64,000 nt of DNA from Prorocentrum cordatum (taxonomy: Eukaryota; Sar; Dinophyceae; Prorocentrales; Prorocentraceae), in NCBI GenBank assembly GCA_963575745.1, contig CAUYUJ010014598.1, positions 40,001 through 104,000 of the forward strand, in the 5' to 3' direction. The notes beneath the pieces were generated by a model. That model did no database searches. It was not told where the DNA came from and saw nothing but the letters and a program-made list of their open reading frames with translations. Shown here piece after piece: positions 19,590 to 30,150 of this stretch. The translations under genes were made by a program, and so were the position numbers. Numbering within the stretch: position 1 is the stretch's first letter; every line of letters starts with the position of its first letter.

Positions 19590-20660
19590 ACTGTCGCTGC
19601 GCGGCCCGCTCAGCCCAGAGGAGCCGCAGCGCGCCTACGACCACAGGGCTTCCACCTGCAAGCGCCTCGCCCCACGCGCGGGGAGAGCACCTGCGAGTGC
19701 GCGGACCCTCGCGCTGCGGCGGCCACCGTGCAGCAGTGCTTCTGCAGCGGCGCTCCTGCAGCTGCCGAGGGCGAGGGCTCCCCCCTGGATTGGGGGATCT
19801 GAGGAGCAGAGCAATTTCAATGTCATGCCGCCGTGGGGAACCCATCGGTGTGCTACTGTGGAAGAAGTGCCGTGCACTGGAACGGCAACGGAGAGGAGCA
19901 GCACGCTGACGGGCTCCCGACGGCACTCTTTTCTCTTCCCGATGGATGTCCGGCAGGGGTGCCCCGGGGTGGCGCCCTCCACGGCGACTTGTGCCTCTCG
20001 GCCCGCCACGGGGTTGGTGCCTCTCGGCCCGCCCGCGCGTGCGCAGCGCCCTCCATCCCAGCATCGCCGACGTCGTCCAGCGCGTGCCGCCTGCTGCCCT
20101 CGGTGCCGCCCGCGTGCCAGCGCGATCTATTTTGCTCGGCAGGTCGGGATGGCCCCAGCGAGGGGCCGAGCTCATGCCACGTCTCGCCCGAGCTCCCGAG
20201 CGGCCGGGCGGAGGCGGGCCGCCCAGACCGCGGAAGCTGCTCCTTGTTGCTTGCTGCTCGCTGCTTCTGATCTGTTGCCGCTTGCCGCTCGCCATGTGCC
20301 GCTTGCCGCTCGAGCCCAGAGTAGCTGGCGCAAGCGTCCTCGGGCCGACGAAAAGCCCCTCGGTCCCCCTCCGCGAAAAATGAGAGGGCGCGCCGAAGTT
20401 GGCGGCGTCGTCGTCGACGACGCCTTAGAAGCCGGCACGGGCGGAGGGCGCGCCAGGGCTTCTGGGCGGCGGCGGCGTCGACGTCGTCGTCGTCGCCGTG
20501 TCGTCGTCGTCGTCGTCTTCGTCGTGGTCGTCGTGGTCGCCGTCGTCGTCGCCGTCGTTGAAGAATCATTTCGAAAAATGATTATTGCTGATCTCCGGAA
20601 ACGGTTCCGCGCGCTCTCGCCTCTTTGCCGGCTACATATTTTCTCTGGAAGCGAGGATCC
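19590..20660. other. GC-rich stretch without a supported gene
   Basis: Several Arg/Ala/Cys-rich frames are open here, but none has mixed composition over a useful length or clear splice signals. A GTC trinucleotide array lies at about 20470-20560. Confidence 0.5.
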
Positions 20661-20774
20661 CGCTCGAGCGTTGGCTTGAGCCTTAATGTGGGCTCTCGGA
20701 CTGGAGGCCCAGCTACGACAACAACGGCTCCCGCCCGATACTTCCTCACCGTTTACACCGCACTCACATCTATA

Positions 20775-21170
20775 CCCCTGGGTGGGTGTATGTGCGGCCG
20801 TTTTTGCGCTGTCATGTGCGCGCATGTGCGCGGCAGGTGCCAGTCATGTGCCAGGCCTGTGCGGCCCTTCTCGGATGGACTTCCTCCTGTGCACGTCGTG
20901 CCCGGGCATGTTCGGGGGCATGTGCGCTGTGTTTTGATGTATCCATCATACGCACATGCACGCACAGTCCGACGCACATGCGCGCACATGCCTGCACATG
21001 CGGGAGGTGTTCGAGAATCGCAGATCTGTCATCGGCACATGCACGCACATGCCTGTGCAACCTCTCTTCGGGAGGCCGCGCGGGCCCGCACATGCACGCA
21101 CATGCGGTGAAGCGCGCGGGCGCACATGCGTGCACATCCCAATGCACATGCACGCTCATGCCCTAGGAGC
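20775..21170 (+). repeat. GCACATGC tandem-like repeat region
   Basis: Dense, irregular copies of GCGCACATGCGCGCACATGC in both orientations (GTGCGCGCATGTGCGCGGCA at 20818, the reverse further right). Smaller patches are at about 21650 and 22686-22865. The Cys/His/Ala frames it produces only resemble zinc-binding proteins. Confidence 0.85.
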
Positions 21171-21473
21171 TGTCTGGGACCCCTGTGCCTCCAATGCCTC
21201 CTGGCCTTCGCAGAGCTAACCTGGGGCGTGCCAGGGCTTCCTGAAAGAGTTTGTTGTGCGTTTAGACTCGCCCGCTGCTGGCGGGGGCGGTTCTTCGCCC
21301 GGTTCGTGAGCTGGCGGTGGCGTGCCCTCCTAGTAAAACACTCTCCCGCGCGCCTTCTCAGCTCGGCCGGAGAAGCAGGGGTGGGGGGGGGGAGGTGGAG
21401 GGGGGGGGAAGGAGGGGGGGCGGAGGAGGCGGACGCCCCCGGCTCGGCCGGCCCGCCCGCCTGTTCGGCTCGG

Positions 21474-21535
21474 CCAGAGGAGAAGGAGGAGGAGGAGGAG
21501 GAGGAGGAGGAGGAGGAGGAGGAAGGAGGAGGAGG
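21474..21535 (+). repeat. GGA trinucleotide array
   Basis: About 18 GGA/GAG units, next to an inverted unit of the 65-bp minisatellite. Confidence 0.9.
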
Positions 21536-21538
21536 TGA

Positions 21539-21604
21539 GAGTTGCGAGGATGTCTCAGGCGAAAGTGGCTTGACGGCCCGAGCTCAGGGAATCTCGGAAT
21601 CGCT
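21539..21604 (-). repeat. Single inverted unit of the 65-bp minisatellite
   Basis: GTTGCGAGGATGTCTCAGGC followed by GAAAGTGGCTTGACGG is the reverse complement of the unit in the array at 21740-22695. Confidence 0.75.
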
Positions 21605-21739
21605 GGCCTGGCTCGGCCACTGGCGAGCTCGGCCTGTGCGAATACTGTGCGTACCTGTGCGGGGCATGTGCGGGACGTGCAACAATGCCGGGGCCGGCGT
21701 TCGTCTCCAGGCGCCGGCGCGTTCGCGTCCGGCAGGTTC

Positions 21740-22695
21740 CGCGTGAGACGTCGTCGGCAATCTGGAGGCCGACATGCTTTGACATGAGGTGATCTGGCCA
21801 CCTTCGCCTGAGACATCCTCGCAACTCTGGTCTCGGAGATGCCCTGCCCCATGGTGGCCCAGCCACATTCGCTTGAGACATCCTCGGAACTCTGGGTTTC
21901 GAGACGCCCTGAGCTGAGGTGGTCAGACCACTCTCGCCAGAGACATCTTCGCAACTCTGACCTCAGAGATCTCCTGCCCCATGCTGGTCAGTCCACTGTC
22001 GCCTGAGACATCCTCGCAAGTCTCGATTCCGATATGCCCCGAGCTGAGGTGGTCAGCCACTGTCGCCTGAGACATCATCGCAACCCTGATCTCAATGATG
22101 CCCTGCTCGATAGTGTCTCGGCCCCTTTCGCTTGAGACATCCTCGGAACTCTGGGTTCCGAGACGCCCTGAGCTGAGGTGGTTCGACCACTTTCGCTTTA
22201 GACATCCTCGCCCGAGATGCCCTGAGTTGAGGTGTTCAGTCCACTGTCGCCTGAGACATCCTCGCAACTCTGACCTCAATGATGCCCTGCTCCATACTGT
22301 GTCGGCCTTTTTCGCCTCAGACCCTCGCAACTCTGGGTTCTGAGATGCCCTGAGCAGGTGGTCGGGCCACTCCTGCCTGAGACGTCCTCGCAACTCTGGG
22401 TTCCGAGACGCCCTGGGCTGAGGTGGTCAGACCACTCTCGCCAGAGACATCCTCGCAACTCTGACCTCAGAGATCTCTTTCGCCTGAGACATCCTCACAA
22501 CTCAGACCTCGGAGGTGTCCTGCCCCATGGTCGTCTGGTCACCTTGACCAGCGACATCCTCGCCACTCTGGTTTCCAAGATGCCCTGCCCCATGGTGGTC
22601 CGGCCACGCTTGCCTGAGACATCCTCGCAACTCTGGGTTGCGAAATGCCCCGAGCTCAGGTGGTCAGGCCACTATCGCCTGCGACATCTCTTTGG
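21740..22695 (+). repeat. 65-bp minisatellite, about 15 units
   Basis: Unit begins CGCCTGAGACATCCTCGCAA and continues CTCTGG…GAGATGCCCTG then GGTGGTC…CCACT. Units are 60-100% alike; some are shortened (for example at about 22200 and 22460). Alternation between GAGCTGAGGTGG-type and CCCCATGGTGG-type centres suggests a two-unit higher order in places. As 65 is not a multiple of 3, it is not a coding repeat. Confidence 0.9.
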
Positions 22696-22944
22696 CATGT
22701 GCGGGCATGTGCGTCTATGCTTTCAGAGTTTTGCTTGACCGTGCATTCGACTGTGCGTCGGACGGTGTGACATGTGCGCGCATGTGCGGCAATGCTGTTG
22801 AGGCTTTTGTACATGTGCATGGGCATGTGCATGTGACTGTGCGGCATGTGCCTGCATGTGCGGCCCCTTCCGGACCACAATTTCAAAGTGAGCACTATAG
22901 AAGTGAGCGCTATAGAAGTGAGTCCGGTGTACCCCGAGACACCC

Positions 22945-23195
22945 TGGCCAGAGAGGCCCCCGAACTCAGGAACGGCGCTTTCGCTCGAGACTGCCTCGCA
23001 ATTCAATGAAGTTGGCGGAGGCCCAGCCACGACGACAAGGGCTCCTGCTCGATACTTCGTCACGATTTACTCCTAGAGCAACTGGCCAAGAAGGCCCCCG
23101 AACTCAGGAATGGCGCTCTCGCTCGAGACTTCCCGTAATCAAGCAAGTTGGTGGAGGCCCGGACACGGTGACAAGGTATCCCGTTCAATATATAT
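22945..23195 (+). repeat. Diverged tandem duplication of about 135 bp
   Basis: Blocks sharing GGCCCCCGAACTCAGGAA, GCTCGAGAC and AAGTTGGNGGAGGCCC occur at about 22953-23045 and 23090-23185. A further relative of the GACAACAAGGGCTCC part is at about 20715. Confidence 0.65.
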
Positions 23196-23348
23196 CCATA
23201 GGTATTCCGAGAGCCCCTTCAGTCAGTGGCCGACAAGGAAGAGATTCCCCCCGAAAGGTGGTGCAACCGAAGACGAAGTGGGCGGGTATCGAGGGTTGGG
23301 GTATACGGAATGCAAGACACGCGTGCCAGTAAGAGCGAACAGTCTTAA

Positions 23349-23440
23349 ATTGATCGTCGTCGTTGTCGTCGTCGTCAGGGTCGTCGTCAGCCTCGTCGTC
23401 GTCGTCGTGGTCGTCTTGGTCGTCGTCGTCGTCGCTCCCA
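23349..23440 (+). repeat. GTC trinucleotide array
   Basis: GTCGTCGTT-type repeat of about 30 units. The stretch 23450-24250 after it holds no supported gene, only short GTC runs (about 23860-23900). Confidence 0.85.
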
Positions 23441-24259
23441 TTCAGAGGACGCACCACATGCTCAGCGGCCGGTCGCAGGAGGCGGCCCCGCTGCTGCCCG
23501 CCTCCGACAAGTAGGACCCACCGCCGTCGCAGTCGTCGCCGTGGCTCGAACAAGAGAGCGCAACATGACTAAGCATAAGCATGAGTTTCCAGACAGGCCG
23601 CATGACTTGGCTGCACTCCCGAAGGCACGGACGAGCCTTGCGCCGACGTCGTCGCCTTAGAGGAGGGTCGAGTCTTCTGGACGTTTTGTATCCCTTTCTA
23701 GGCCTCCTGTTCACGTGGTCGCGTTTTGTGGGCCGTTCTACGCACCTTTGTGGTCACGGTAGGATCCTCCTCGAAACTCTGGCCAGAACGCACCCCAGCA
23801 CTGATCTCGGGGTCGGTCGTAGCCCTCGTGGCGCCATTGCCGCCTCGCTCGCCACCGCCGTCGTCACCGTCGTCGTCGTCGTCGTCGAGGTCCTCTTCCT
23901 CCTCCTCGTCCTCTGTTCTCCTGCCCCTTGCCTTCCTGCTTCGCGCCCCGTTCTACTAGCCCATCATTCGCCTGCCTCTGTTCCTCTCCTATTCGCGCCA
24001 CACAGTCCTGCCATCCGCCCAATTTGCATGTTCCTATCGCTCTTTCTCTGTTGTTTCTGTTCTCGTCCCCGCGGGCCAAAAGCCCCTCCTAGGGCACAAG
24101 CTAAACTCTGTTTTTTCGAGTTCGTGGACCGTTGCAGTTGGGATTTCGTGCTTAACCCAAGGCGGAACGAAGACAGAACGAGGGAGAACAGCAACACAAC
24201 GAGAACGGTAAACCTTTGTTCGTTCTCGCCATTCTCCCGCCCGGCTGGGTTGCCGACAG

Positions 24260-24415
24260 GAACGCTTGGAGGCGCGTGAGGCCGCTTGCGGCGTTGGGCT
24301 GGCTGATGACGATGTCGTCGTGGCGGCGCACGGAGGGAAACAAGGAATTGCCTTTGGAAGCCGCGCGGGACCTGCAGCGCAAGCAGCATTCGCAGGGCGG
24401 GGTCTGACCCGCTGA
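24260..24415 (+). CDS. Exon candidate, terminal, unrecognised protein
   Basis: After a TGCCGACAG acceptor-like site the frame reads ERLEAREAACGVGLADDDVV then VAAHGGKQGIAFGSRAGPAA and ends LTR-stop (TGA 24413-24415). The composition is protein-like and third positions are G/C-rich. I do not recognise it and cannot assign upstream exons. Confidence 0.35.
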   Translation, partial: ERLEAREAACGVGLADDDVVVAAHGGKQGIAFGSRAGPAAQAAFAGRGLTR

Positions 24416-24539
24416 GTGCTGAACGCCTCCTTCCTCCGAGAATGCACTTCGATCGGATCGATGATGTTCGATAATTACTGCTTCCGGCTGGCCCGACTCG
24501 ATCCGATCCCAATAATTATCTCGACGATGCGATGCGACT

Positions 24540-24790
24540 CGAAGGTTGTGAATGTCGTTGTTGTTGATGGTGGTTTTGTTAGTGTTGTTGTTGTTATTGT
24601 AAGTGTTGTTGGTGGTGGTGGTGTTGTTGCTGTTGTTGGTGTTGTTGTCGTTGTTGTTGTTGGTGTTGTTAATGTTGCTGCTGATGTTGTTGTTCGTGGT
24701 GGTGATGTTTATATGAATGGTACTGATGTTGCTGCTGTTGTTGTGGGTTGTGTTGATTTTGGTGCTGCTGATGTTGTTGCTGGGCTCTCA
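24540..24790 (+). repeat. GTT/GCT-rich trinucleotide tract
   Basis: Degenerate (GTT)n with GGT and GCT units. It gives a Val/Asp-rich + frame without other coding evidence. The following 24800-25270 is mixed, GC-rich and without a supported gene. Confidence 0.85.
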
Positions 24791-25277
24791 TCCCTGAAAA
24801 ACAAGTATTGGTCCCCACCACTGGTGCACATTGTGTTTTTCAATTGAAGTGACCCCCCTCGGGCCTCGCACCCTGTTTCTTTATAGAAGAGATCTCCCTG
24901 CTCAAACTATGCCCCTGGCTCCCGGGCTACAACGACAACAAAGTCTCCCGCCTGGTTGTTCTTCTCAAGTTGTTCCGAACTCGCGCTCTCGCGCGGGAAT
25001 TCTTCACAGCTCACACAGGAACCGCGCGCTCTCGCGGTGGACTTCCCCGCACTGTCTTGAGACGCCTCGCCCTCGACGCTCGGGAGTTCACGCCCTCGCC
25101 TTGGCTGCTCTCGCGCTTGCCCGGGGGCGGGGCTCGCGCACCTCCCGGGCAGCTGCGGCGCGGGCCAGGGCCGCCCATGGGGCGGAGCTGCGGCGCCTCC
25201 ACTTCGGAAGCGGGCGCCAGGGGGGCGAGGCCCGGGCCATTCGTGTGGGCAAAACCAGTGCCTCAGAGGAGGAAAAG

Positions 25278-25432
25278 GTACCCATACCGCTACCCCGCGC
25301 CCCGTTTCCCCCTTTTTGGGCCTCCTGGGAGGCCTTCGTCGCCACCGCTGGATTCGCCTCGAAATTCTGGTCCGAGCGCACCCCAGGAGAGGTCCAGGGA
25401 GTAGCGGTATCGGTACCTTTTGGTTTCCCCAG
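25278..25432 (+). mobile_element. GT…AG (introner-like) element, copy 2
   Basis: Starts GTACCCATACCGCTACCCC and ends GTAGCGGTATCGGTACCTTT then TGGTTTCCCCAG. The inverted ends are GGTACCCATACCGCTAC and GTAGCGGTATCGGTACC. The whole element is bounded by AAAAG|GT and CAG|TG, so it could be spliced as a complete intron. Same family as 17852 and 50778. Confidence 0.75.
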
Positions 25433-25839
25433 TGCCCACATCCCTTGCAGTTTGGAGCTTCGGGCTCCCTTCCCCAGAACCCCGAGGCGCACTGGATCTG
25501 GACAAGAGTTTGGGCCCTCTGGAGGCTCGAGTTTTGTCCATATCCAGTGCGCCCCAGCGTTGACCGCAATTCAGCGAGACGGGCCCGCGGCACCTCCACA
25601 TCGGCCAGTGCAGTCGGGCGCTGGGGGGTGGGGCTCGCGCACCTCCCTGGCGCCGGCATCGGCACGAAGCTTACCAACCACGTCTTTTACAGCAGCGAGT
25701 GGACATCGTCGCCGTCATCTTCCTCGTCTGCGTCGTCGCCGTCGCCTCCTCCAGGCATCGGCAGCGCTGCCCCGTGGAGCGACGGGCAGTGCTGGGTCAC
25801 CTGCGGGAGCCGAGCTGGCCACCCCAGGCTTGTACCCCG

Positions 25840-26010
25840 CCCCTCCTTCCGTGGGCCCCTTCCCCCCTCCTCGCCCCTCCCCGCCCCTCCCCCTCCTCGC
25901 CCCTCCCCTCTCCCCTCCCCCCTCCCTCCTCCTCGCCCCTCCCCCTCCCTCCCTCCTCCTCGCCCCTTCGCCCCTCCCCCTCCTCGCCCCTCCCCCTCCC
26001 CTCCCTGGGC
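25840..26010 (+). repeat. CCCCTCC pyrimidine repeat
   Basis: TCGCCCCTCCCC-type degenerate repeat. The Arg/Gly and Pro/Ser frames through it are artefacts. Confidence 0.8.
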
Positions 26011-26085
26011 GCCCGGGCCGCGCCGGGCGCGTCCCGGAGGCCGCCAGGGAGCGCCCCGGGTCGCCCAGAAGCCATTGATCACAAT

Positions 26086-26236
26086 CAGGAGGGGAAAAAA
26101 CACACAGACACAATTAATCGTCGACCCTCAGGAAAATATGGGAAGTGGGGGGGAAGACAGAAACCCAGAAAATATGGGAAAATATGGGGAATCCTTTTAT
26201 TTGTGTCTATTTATTTGTGTGTCCCAGTTCCCCTTC
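26086..26236. mobile_element. ACACAC-type element, copy 2, with a 15-bp flanking duplication
   Basis: Same ends as the copy at 8335. The flanking direct repeat is GCCATTGATCACAAT at 26071-26085 and 26237-26251, much longer than the 5 bp of the other two copies. Confidence 0.85.
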
Positions 26237-26554
26237 AGCCATTGATCACAATGCGTATTGTGATCAGTGAATTTGGTGCCGCCTCCAGGCCGCCGTGGGG
26301 GGGGCCGACTGGGCCAGGCCAGGCTGTATGTGGCCCAGGGAGGCTGAATAGTTTTTCGTTCCTTCTTCGTGCATTCGCTCTTGCGAAGCCCTGGCCAATC
26401 CAGACGGGCGCACTCACGGCTCGTGGTCCCAGAATGGGCCAGGGCCCGGGCAAGGCCTGTGACTCCCTGTCACTGTGCCCAAGCACTGCACAAATGCGCG
26501 TTTTCATAGTTCGGGGCGGACTTGTTGAATCGGCGCTCCGCAAGTTCATGTTTA

Positions 26555-26705
26555 TGACGACGACGGAAACGACGACAACGACGACGACAAGCACGACGAC
26601 GACGAGCACGAGCACGACGACGACGACGAGCACGATGACGGCGGCGACGACGGCAACGACGACGACGACGACGGCGGCGGCGACGACGACGACGACGGCG
26701 AAGAC
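26555..26705 (+). repeat. GACGAC/GCGACG trinucleotide array
   Basis: (ACG)n with AGC and GCG variants. The surrounding 26250-26550 and 26710-26980 hold no supported exon. Confidence 0.85.
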
Positions 26706-26984
26706 GCCGCCCGGGGCGAGGCGCGCACCGCACCGCCGCTCGCCGCACGCGCGCGCGCGCGCCGCAGCGGCCCCCGCGCGGGGGGCGGTCCACCGGCGCG
26801 GCGGCGCCGCTGCCCCCGCGGCCCACGCGCAGGAGCGGCGCCGCGGGCTCTCGGCGTCGCTCGGGCGTGTGCCCCTGCTGTGGGCGAGGGCCATCGATCG
26901 AAGAATCGGCGGCGATCGAATGGGGGGGAGGTGTCGGGCTCGAGGTTGGAGGTTCGAGGTATGCGGGCGTGTTCGTCGGTTCGC

Positions 26985-27090
26985 GGCGGTTTTCCAGCCT
27001 CGGGAGGCGCTCCAGCGGCTGCGCCTCGCCGAGAGCATTCTGCAGGTGCCGGGATCGCCCCTAACGGCCGTTGGAGCCCCGAGTTGTGAC
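26985..27090. repeat. CGCCGAGAGCG interspersed repeat, copy
   Basis: GCGCTCCAGCGGCTGCGCCT and CGCCGAGAGCATTC, then CGGGATCGCCCC. Matches at about 28130-28262, 28955-29050, 30255-30390 and 51540-51690 share the order: TTTTCCAGCCTCGG, GCGCCTCGCCGAGAGCGTTC, GGATCGTCCCG, GTTATGAC or TGTGACC. Confidence 0.6.
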
Positions 27091-27104
27091 ACACGAAAAC
27101 CATG

Positions 27105-27306
27105 TTCGGCCGCGAGCGAGGGGGTAAGTGAGAAGGAGAATGCCTTCTCAGAAGGTTCAGAAGTCCCAAGGCCTTCCGAGAAGTTTTCAAAGCCTGCCCC
27201 GAAGACACGAAAAAAACTTAGCGAAGGCGCGAGGGATTCTGAGAAGTCCCGCCCCTTTGAGAAGGCCTTCTCCTTCTCACTTCTCCCCTTCGCTCGCCGC
27301 CGAAAG
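27105..27306. mobile_element. CCTTCTCAGAAGG-type element, copy 3
   Basis: Best-preserved copy: left CGGCCGCGAGCGAGGGGGTA then AGTGAGAAGGAGAATGCCTT; right AAGGCCTTCTCCTTCTCACT then TCTCCCCTTCGCTCGCCGCC. Terminal inverted repeats of about 50 bp. Confidence 0.8.
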
Positions 27307-27312
27307 ACAAAA

Positions 27313-27444
27313 ACAACGCCATAAACATAATATTGTGGCGCTCCGCACGGATTTCTCGGATCCGCGCTGTGCCCCCCTGGCACTCCTCGGCGCCGGTCCA
27401 AGAAATCCGCGCGGAGCGCCAAATGTTATGTTTCTGGCGTTTTT
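27313..27444. mobile_element. GGCGCTCCGCGCGG-type fold-back element, copy 2
   Basis: Extended inverted ends ACAACGCCATAAACATAA and TTATGTTTCTGGCGTT enclose GGCGCTCCGCACGGATTTCT and AATCCGCGCGGAGCGCC. The central part is shorter than in other copies. Confidence 0.8.
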
Positions 27445-27480
27445 TGTTACCGAGAAACTGCCTGGATCACCGTGCGAAAG

Positions 27481-27669
27481 TGAAGTCGGCGTGTCCCTCT
27501 ACAGGGGGAATGTTCAACAAAAATGCAAAATCATGGAAAGGGGCCGTTGTTTGAACATGTCTATATATATATATACATATACACATGTATGTGTGACTAT
27601 GCTTGGATCGTTTCCATTTTTTAAGTATGTCCTCAAAAATCCCCCTGCAGGAGGACACGCCTGACCTAA
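27481..27669. mobile_element. GTCGGGCNTGTCC-type element, copy 2, with 8-bp duplication
   Basis: TGAAGTCGGCGTGTCCCTCT and GGAGGACACGCCTGACCTAA are terminal inverted repeats. The flanking direct repeat TGCGAAAG lies at 27473-27480 and 27670-27677. The interior includes a TATATATATATACATATACA run. Confidence 0.85.
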
Positions 27670-27839
27670 TGCGAAAGACAGCACGCACGACATCGACAAG
27701 CGCACGGGGATTGGACGTCCGATCGAAGGGCGAGCGGGGGCACCGCACCCGCGGCCCCCCCGCGGCCACCCCCCGCGAGCCTGGGGGTCCGCGCGGGGAG
27801 GGGCAGCGTGGGGATCGGGGGCGGCCGAGAGGGGGGGGG

Positions 27840-28085
27840 CCGAGGCTCGAGGAGGCGGAGGAGGAGGAGGTCGAGGGGGATTGAGGTCGAGGAGGTCGAC
27901 GAGGAGGAGGAGGAATAGGAGGAGGAGGAGGAGGAGGAGGAGGACGAGGAGGAGGAGGAGGAGGGGGAGGAGGCGGAGGTCGAGGAGGAGGAGGAGGCGG
28001 AAGAGGAGGATGCGGAGGTCGAGGTGGAGGTGGAGGAGGAGGATGAAGAGTTCGAGGAGGAGGAGAAGGAGGAGGAGGGGGAGGA
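27840..28085 (+). repeat. GGA/GTC purine-rich array
   Basis: (GAG)n with GTCGAG interruptions. The Arg- and Glu-rich + frames (27881-28452) are not supported as genes. Confidence 0.85.
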
Positions 28086-28261
28086 GGGGGTGCCTGACTG
28101 GGGGCGTTTTGTCGAGCATCGAGGTTTGCGGGCGCTCTCGGGCGGCTTCTCGGCGGCCTTCTCGCCTCGGGGAGCCCCTGCCAGCAGCTGCGCCTCGTCG
28201 AGGGCGTTCCAGGGTTGCGCCCGGATCGCCCCGAGTCCCGAGCGGCCGCCGGAGGCCCGAG

Positions 28262-28438
28262 TTACAGTGGAGGCCCATGCCAAGAAACGTCCTGCTTGCC
28301 TCCAGGGTGCCCTGGGTTTCTTGGGTTTCGATGGCTGTGCTGTGGAAAGCGTGCCCACCCCAAAAATCAATGGACGTCCTGGGGTTTCAGGGTTGAGTTC
28401 CTTGTGCAAGATTTCTTGTGGACGGGCCTCCACTGTAC
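28262..28438. mobile_element. TACAGTGGAGGCC-type (hAT-like) element, copy 2
   Basis: Ends TTACAGTGGAGGCCC and GGGCCTCCACTGTAC are inverted repeats, extending inward through GCCAAGAAAC and GATTTCTTG. The 8-bp direct repeat GGCCCGAG flanks it at 28254-28261 and 28439-28446. CAGTG-type ends with an 8-bp duplication are features of hAT transposons. Only 177 bp, no coding capacity. Confidence 0.85.
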
Positions 28439-28453
28439 GGCCCGAGAACTAGC

Positions 28454-28656
28454 AGGCGTCGAAGGGGGGAGGGGTGATGACCAAGGGGGGGGGATCTCAT
28501 GGCGGGGGCCATGATCAAACCCCCAGATGCCAGGGCCCCTTTTCTCATTGCAGGGCGTTTCCTGCCCCCCCCCCCCCCTTTTGGTCCGTGCACGTGCCTC
28601 GGGGCAGGGTTTGCGAACCCCCCCTCTCTTGGACGCCCCTCTTCTTGGACGCCTCC
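28454..28656. mobile_element. TCATGGCG…GCCATGA-type element, copy 2
   Basis: Left CGTCGAAGGGGGGAGGGGTG then TCATGGCGGGGGCCATGA; right ACCCCCCCTCTCTTGGACGC then TTGGACGCCTC. Directly follows the hAT-like element. Confidence 0.6.
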
Positions 28657-28683
28657 GAGGGGGCCCGAGGGCTCGCGTTGAGT

Positions 28684-28838
28684 CGGGCATGTCCCCCTGC
28701 AGGAGGAATATTCGAGAATAGTCAACAAATAGTCTGGGGACGATGTTTCGATTTTTGTTTTTTTGCGTATGGATTGACTTTTTCTTTCTCTTACAAAGTC
28801 CGCTTGCAGGAGGATATGCCCGACCTAAGTCTCGTGGG
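28684..28838. mobile_element. GTCGGGCNTGTCC-type element, copy 3
   Basis: GAGTCGGGCATGTCCCCCTG left and GGAGGATATGCCCGACCTAA right, with AGTCAACAAATAGTCTGGGG inside. Confidence 0.75.
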
Positions 28839-29066
28839 CATTCTATGTTTTGGGATGTGTGCCCTGAGGGGCACGGGCGAGCTCCCGCAAGGAGCTCGCA
28901 CGACTTCGGCGTTCGTCCGGTTCGTTTCGTGTCTTTTGTTTCGTTCGCTACAGAGTGGAGAGGCGTTCCAGCAGTTGCGCCTCGCCGAGAGCGTTCCAGG
29001 GGAGCCAGGATCGTCCCGATGGGCTGCCAGAGGCCGGATTTTGTGACCCGACAACCACCAGGCTCC

Positions 29067-29282
29067 AGGCCTCCCAAATGGGATCCGAGTAGATGGGGTC
29101 GGAGGAACTCGCCACGTCGGCGATGCTGCTCGATGGGGGTCCCGATGTACTCCACGCCGAAATTCGCCGATGCATCGCCGATGTCGCCGATGCATCACCG
29201 CCGCATCGGCGATAAGTCGGCGATGCGGCGCGATCCTCCGACCCCCATACTCGGGCCCATCCGTTGGAGGCCTCTTGAGGAC
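29067..29282. mobile_element. GATGCATCGG-type fold-back element, copy 4
   Basis: AGGCCTCCCAAATGGGATCC left and CATCCGTTGGAGGCCT right, with many GCATCGGCGAT repeats between. Part of a run of elements from 27.1 to 29.3 kb. Confidence 0.75.
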
Positions 29283-29289
29283 TAGGTGT

Positions 29290-30060
29290 CTCAGGGGCGT
29301 CCAAACGGTGCGACGACCACACCGAGTAGGGAGGGACAACATTCTGCGACCATTTGCGAACCGCAAACAACTCGCCGCTGTGGGGACTGAAAGAACAAAC
29401 GTTACATTAAGCATGTTACATCGTACACAGACGGGGTAAGCTGGGAATTGCCACAGCCACCGTCTGGAAGAATGTGTGCGTCAGAACGACGCTGAATCAA
29501 TTCATGAATTGAAGTTTGCCGATTGCTCAAAACAACGTCTGCTAGAGATGCGAACCGCAACCTCAACGGCAGAACACCGGAAACGGGAAACGGGCTCTGG
29601 ACTTGCTGGACCAAGGCGGACAGCGCTTGCCAAATTCTCCTGGCTTGAGACGGACCTTCCAGCTACCTTTACGGCTCCAATCGGCGCTGGACTATCGGGC
29701 ACCTCAATTGGGGTTTACCCGGCTGCGGGCATCCTCGTTCTGAACCCCAGCCAGTTTTTCAGGAGTTGAACCTGCAGGTGTAGGGCTTACACGCAGTTGC
29801 CTGAGCGTGGAAACAGAGTCGGGGGCGCCCAGGACGGGGGCGGGGCGTCGAAGTGGGGGGAGGTTAGAGATTTGGGGGCGTCCAAGAGGGGCGGGGAGGA
29901 CTAGGGGTGTGTGGATAGCATGGCCGGAGCCATGTGCAGTCGGATTGAGGTGTTCTAAGATCTAGGTCGGCTCGGCGAGGGTACCCCAATGTTTTCGTGT
30001 TCGTCGGATGTGTATGAAGGATGTGATTATGTCCTAGGTCCGACCGTAGTCGCCCCAGCT
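29290..30060. other. Mixed stretch without a supported gene
   Basis: Lower GC than its surroundings around 29340-29780; a 97-codon open frame (29476-29769) is not recognisable. A partial TCATGGCG-type element (GGACTAGGGGTGTGTGGATA, then GCATGGCCGGAGCCATG) lies at about 29830-29960. Confidence 0.5.
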
Positions 30061-30065
30061 TTTGC

Positions 30066-30150
30066 GGCCTCCTCTTCGGAGGAGGACGAGGAGGGAGAAG
30101 AGGAGGAGGAGGAGGAGGAGGAGGAGGAGGAGGAGGAGGACTCTTCTTTC
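30066..30150 (+). repeat. GGA trinucleotide array
   Basis: About 20 GAG/GGA units. 30160-30850 after it contains a copy of the CGCCGAGAGCG repeat (about 30255-30390) and no supported gene. Confidence 0.85.

Noticed and set aside
20753-21219. Cys/His-rich frames resembling zinc-binding proteins
   Set aside because: They arise from the GCACATGC repeat, which yields Cys, His, Ala and Met in every frame.
21740-22695. CRISPR-like regular repeats
   Set aside because: Units are contiguous 65-bp tandem repeats with no unique spacers, in a eukaryotic context with introns and retroelements.
29476-29769. 97-codon + frame
   Set aside because: No recognisable family; surrounded by repeats and short enough to occur by chance.
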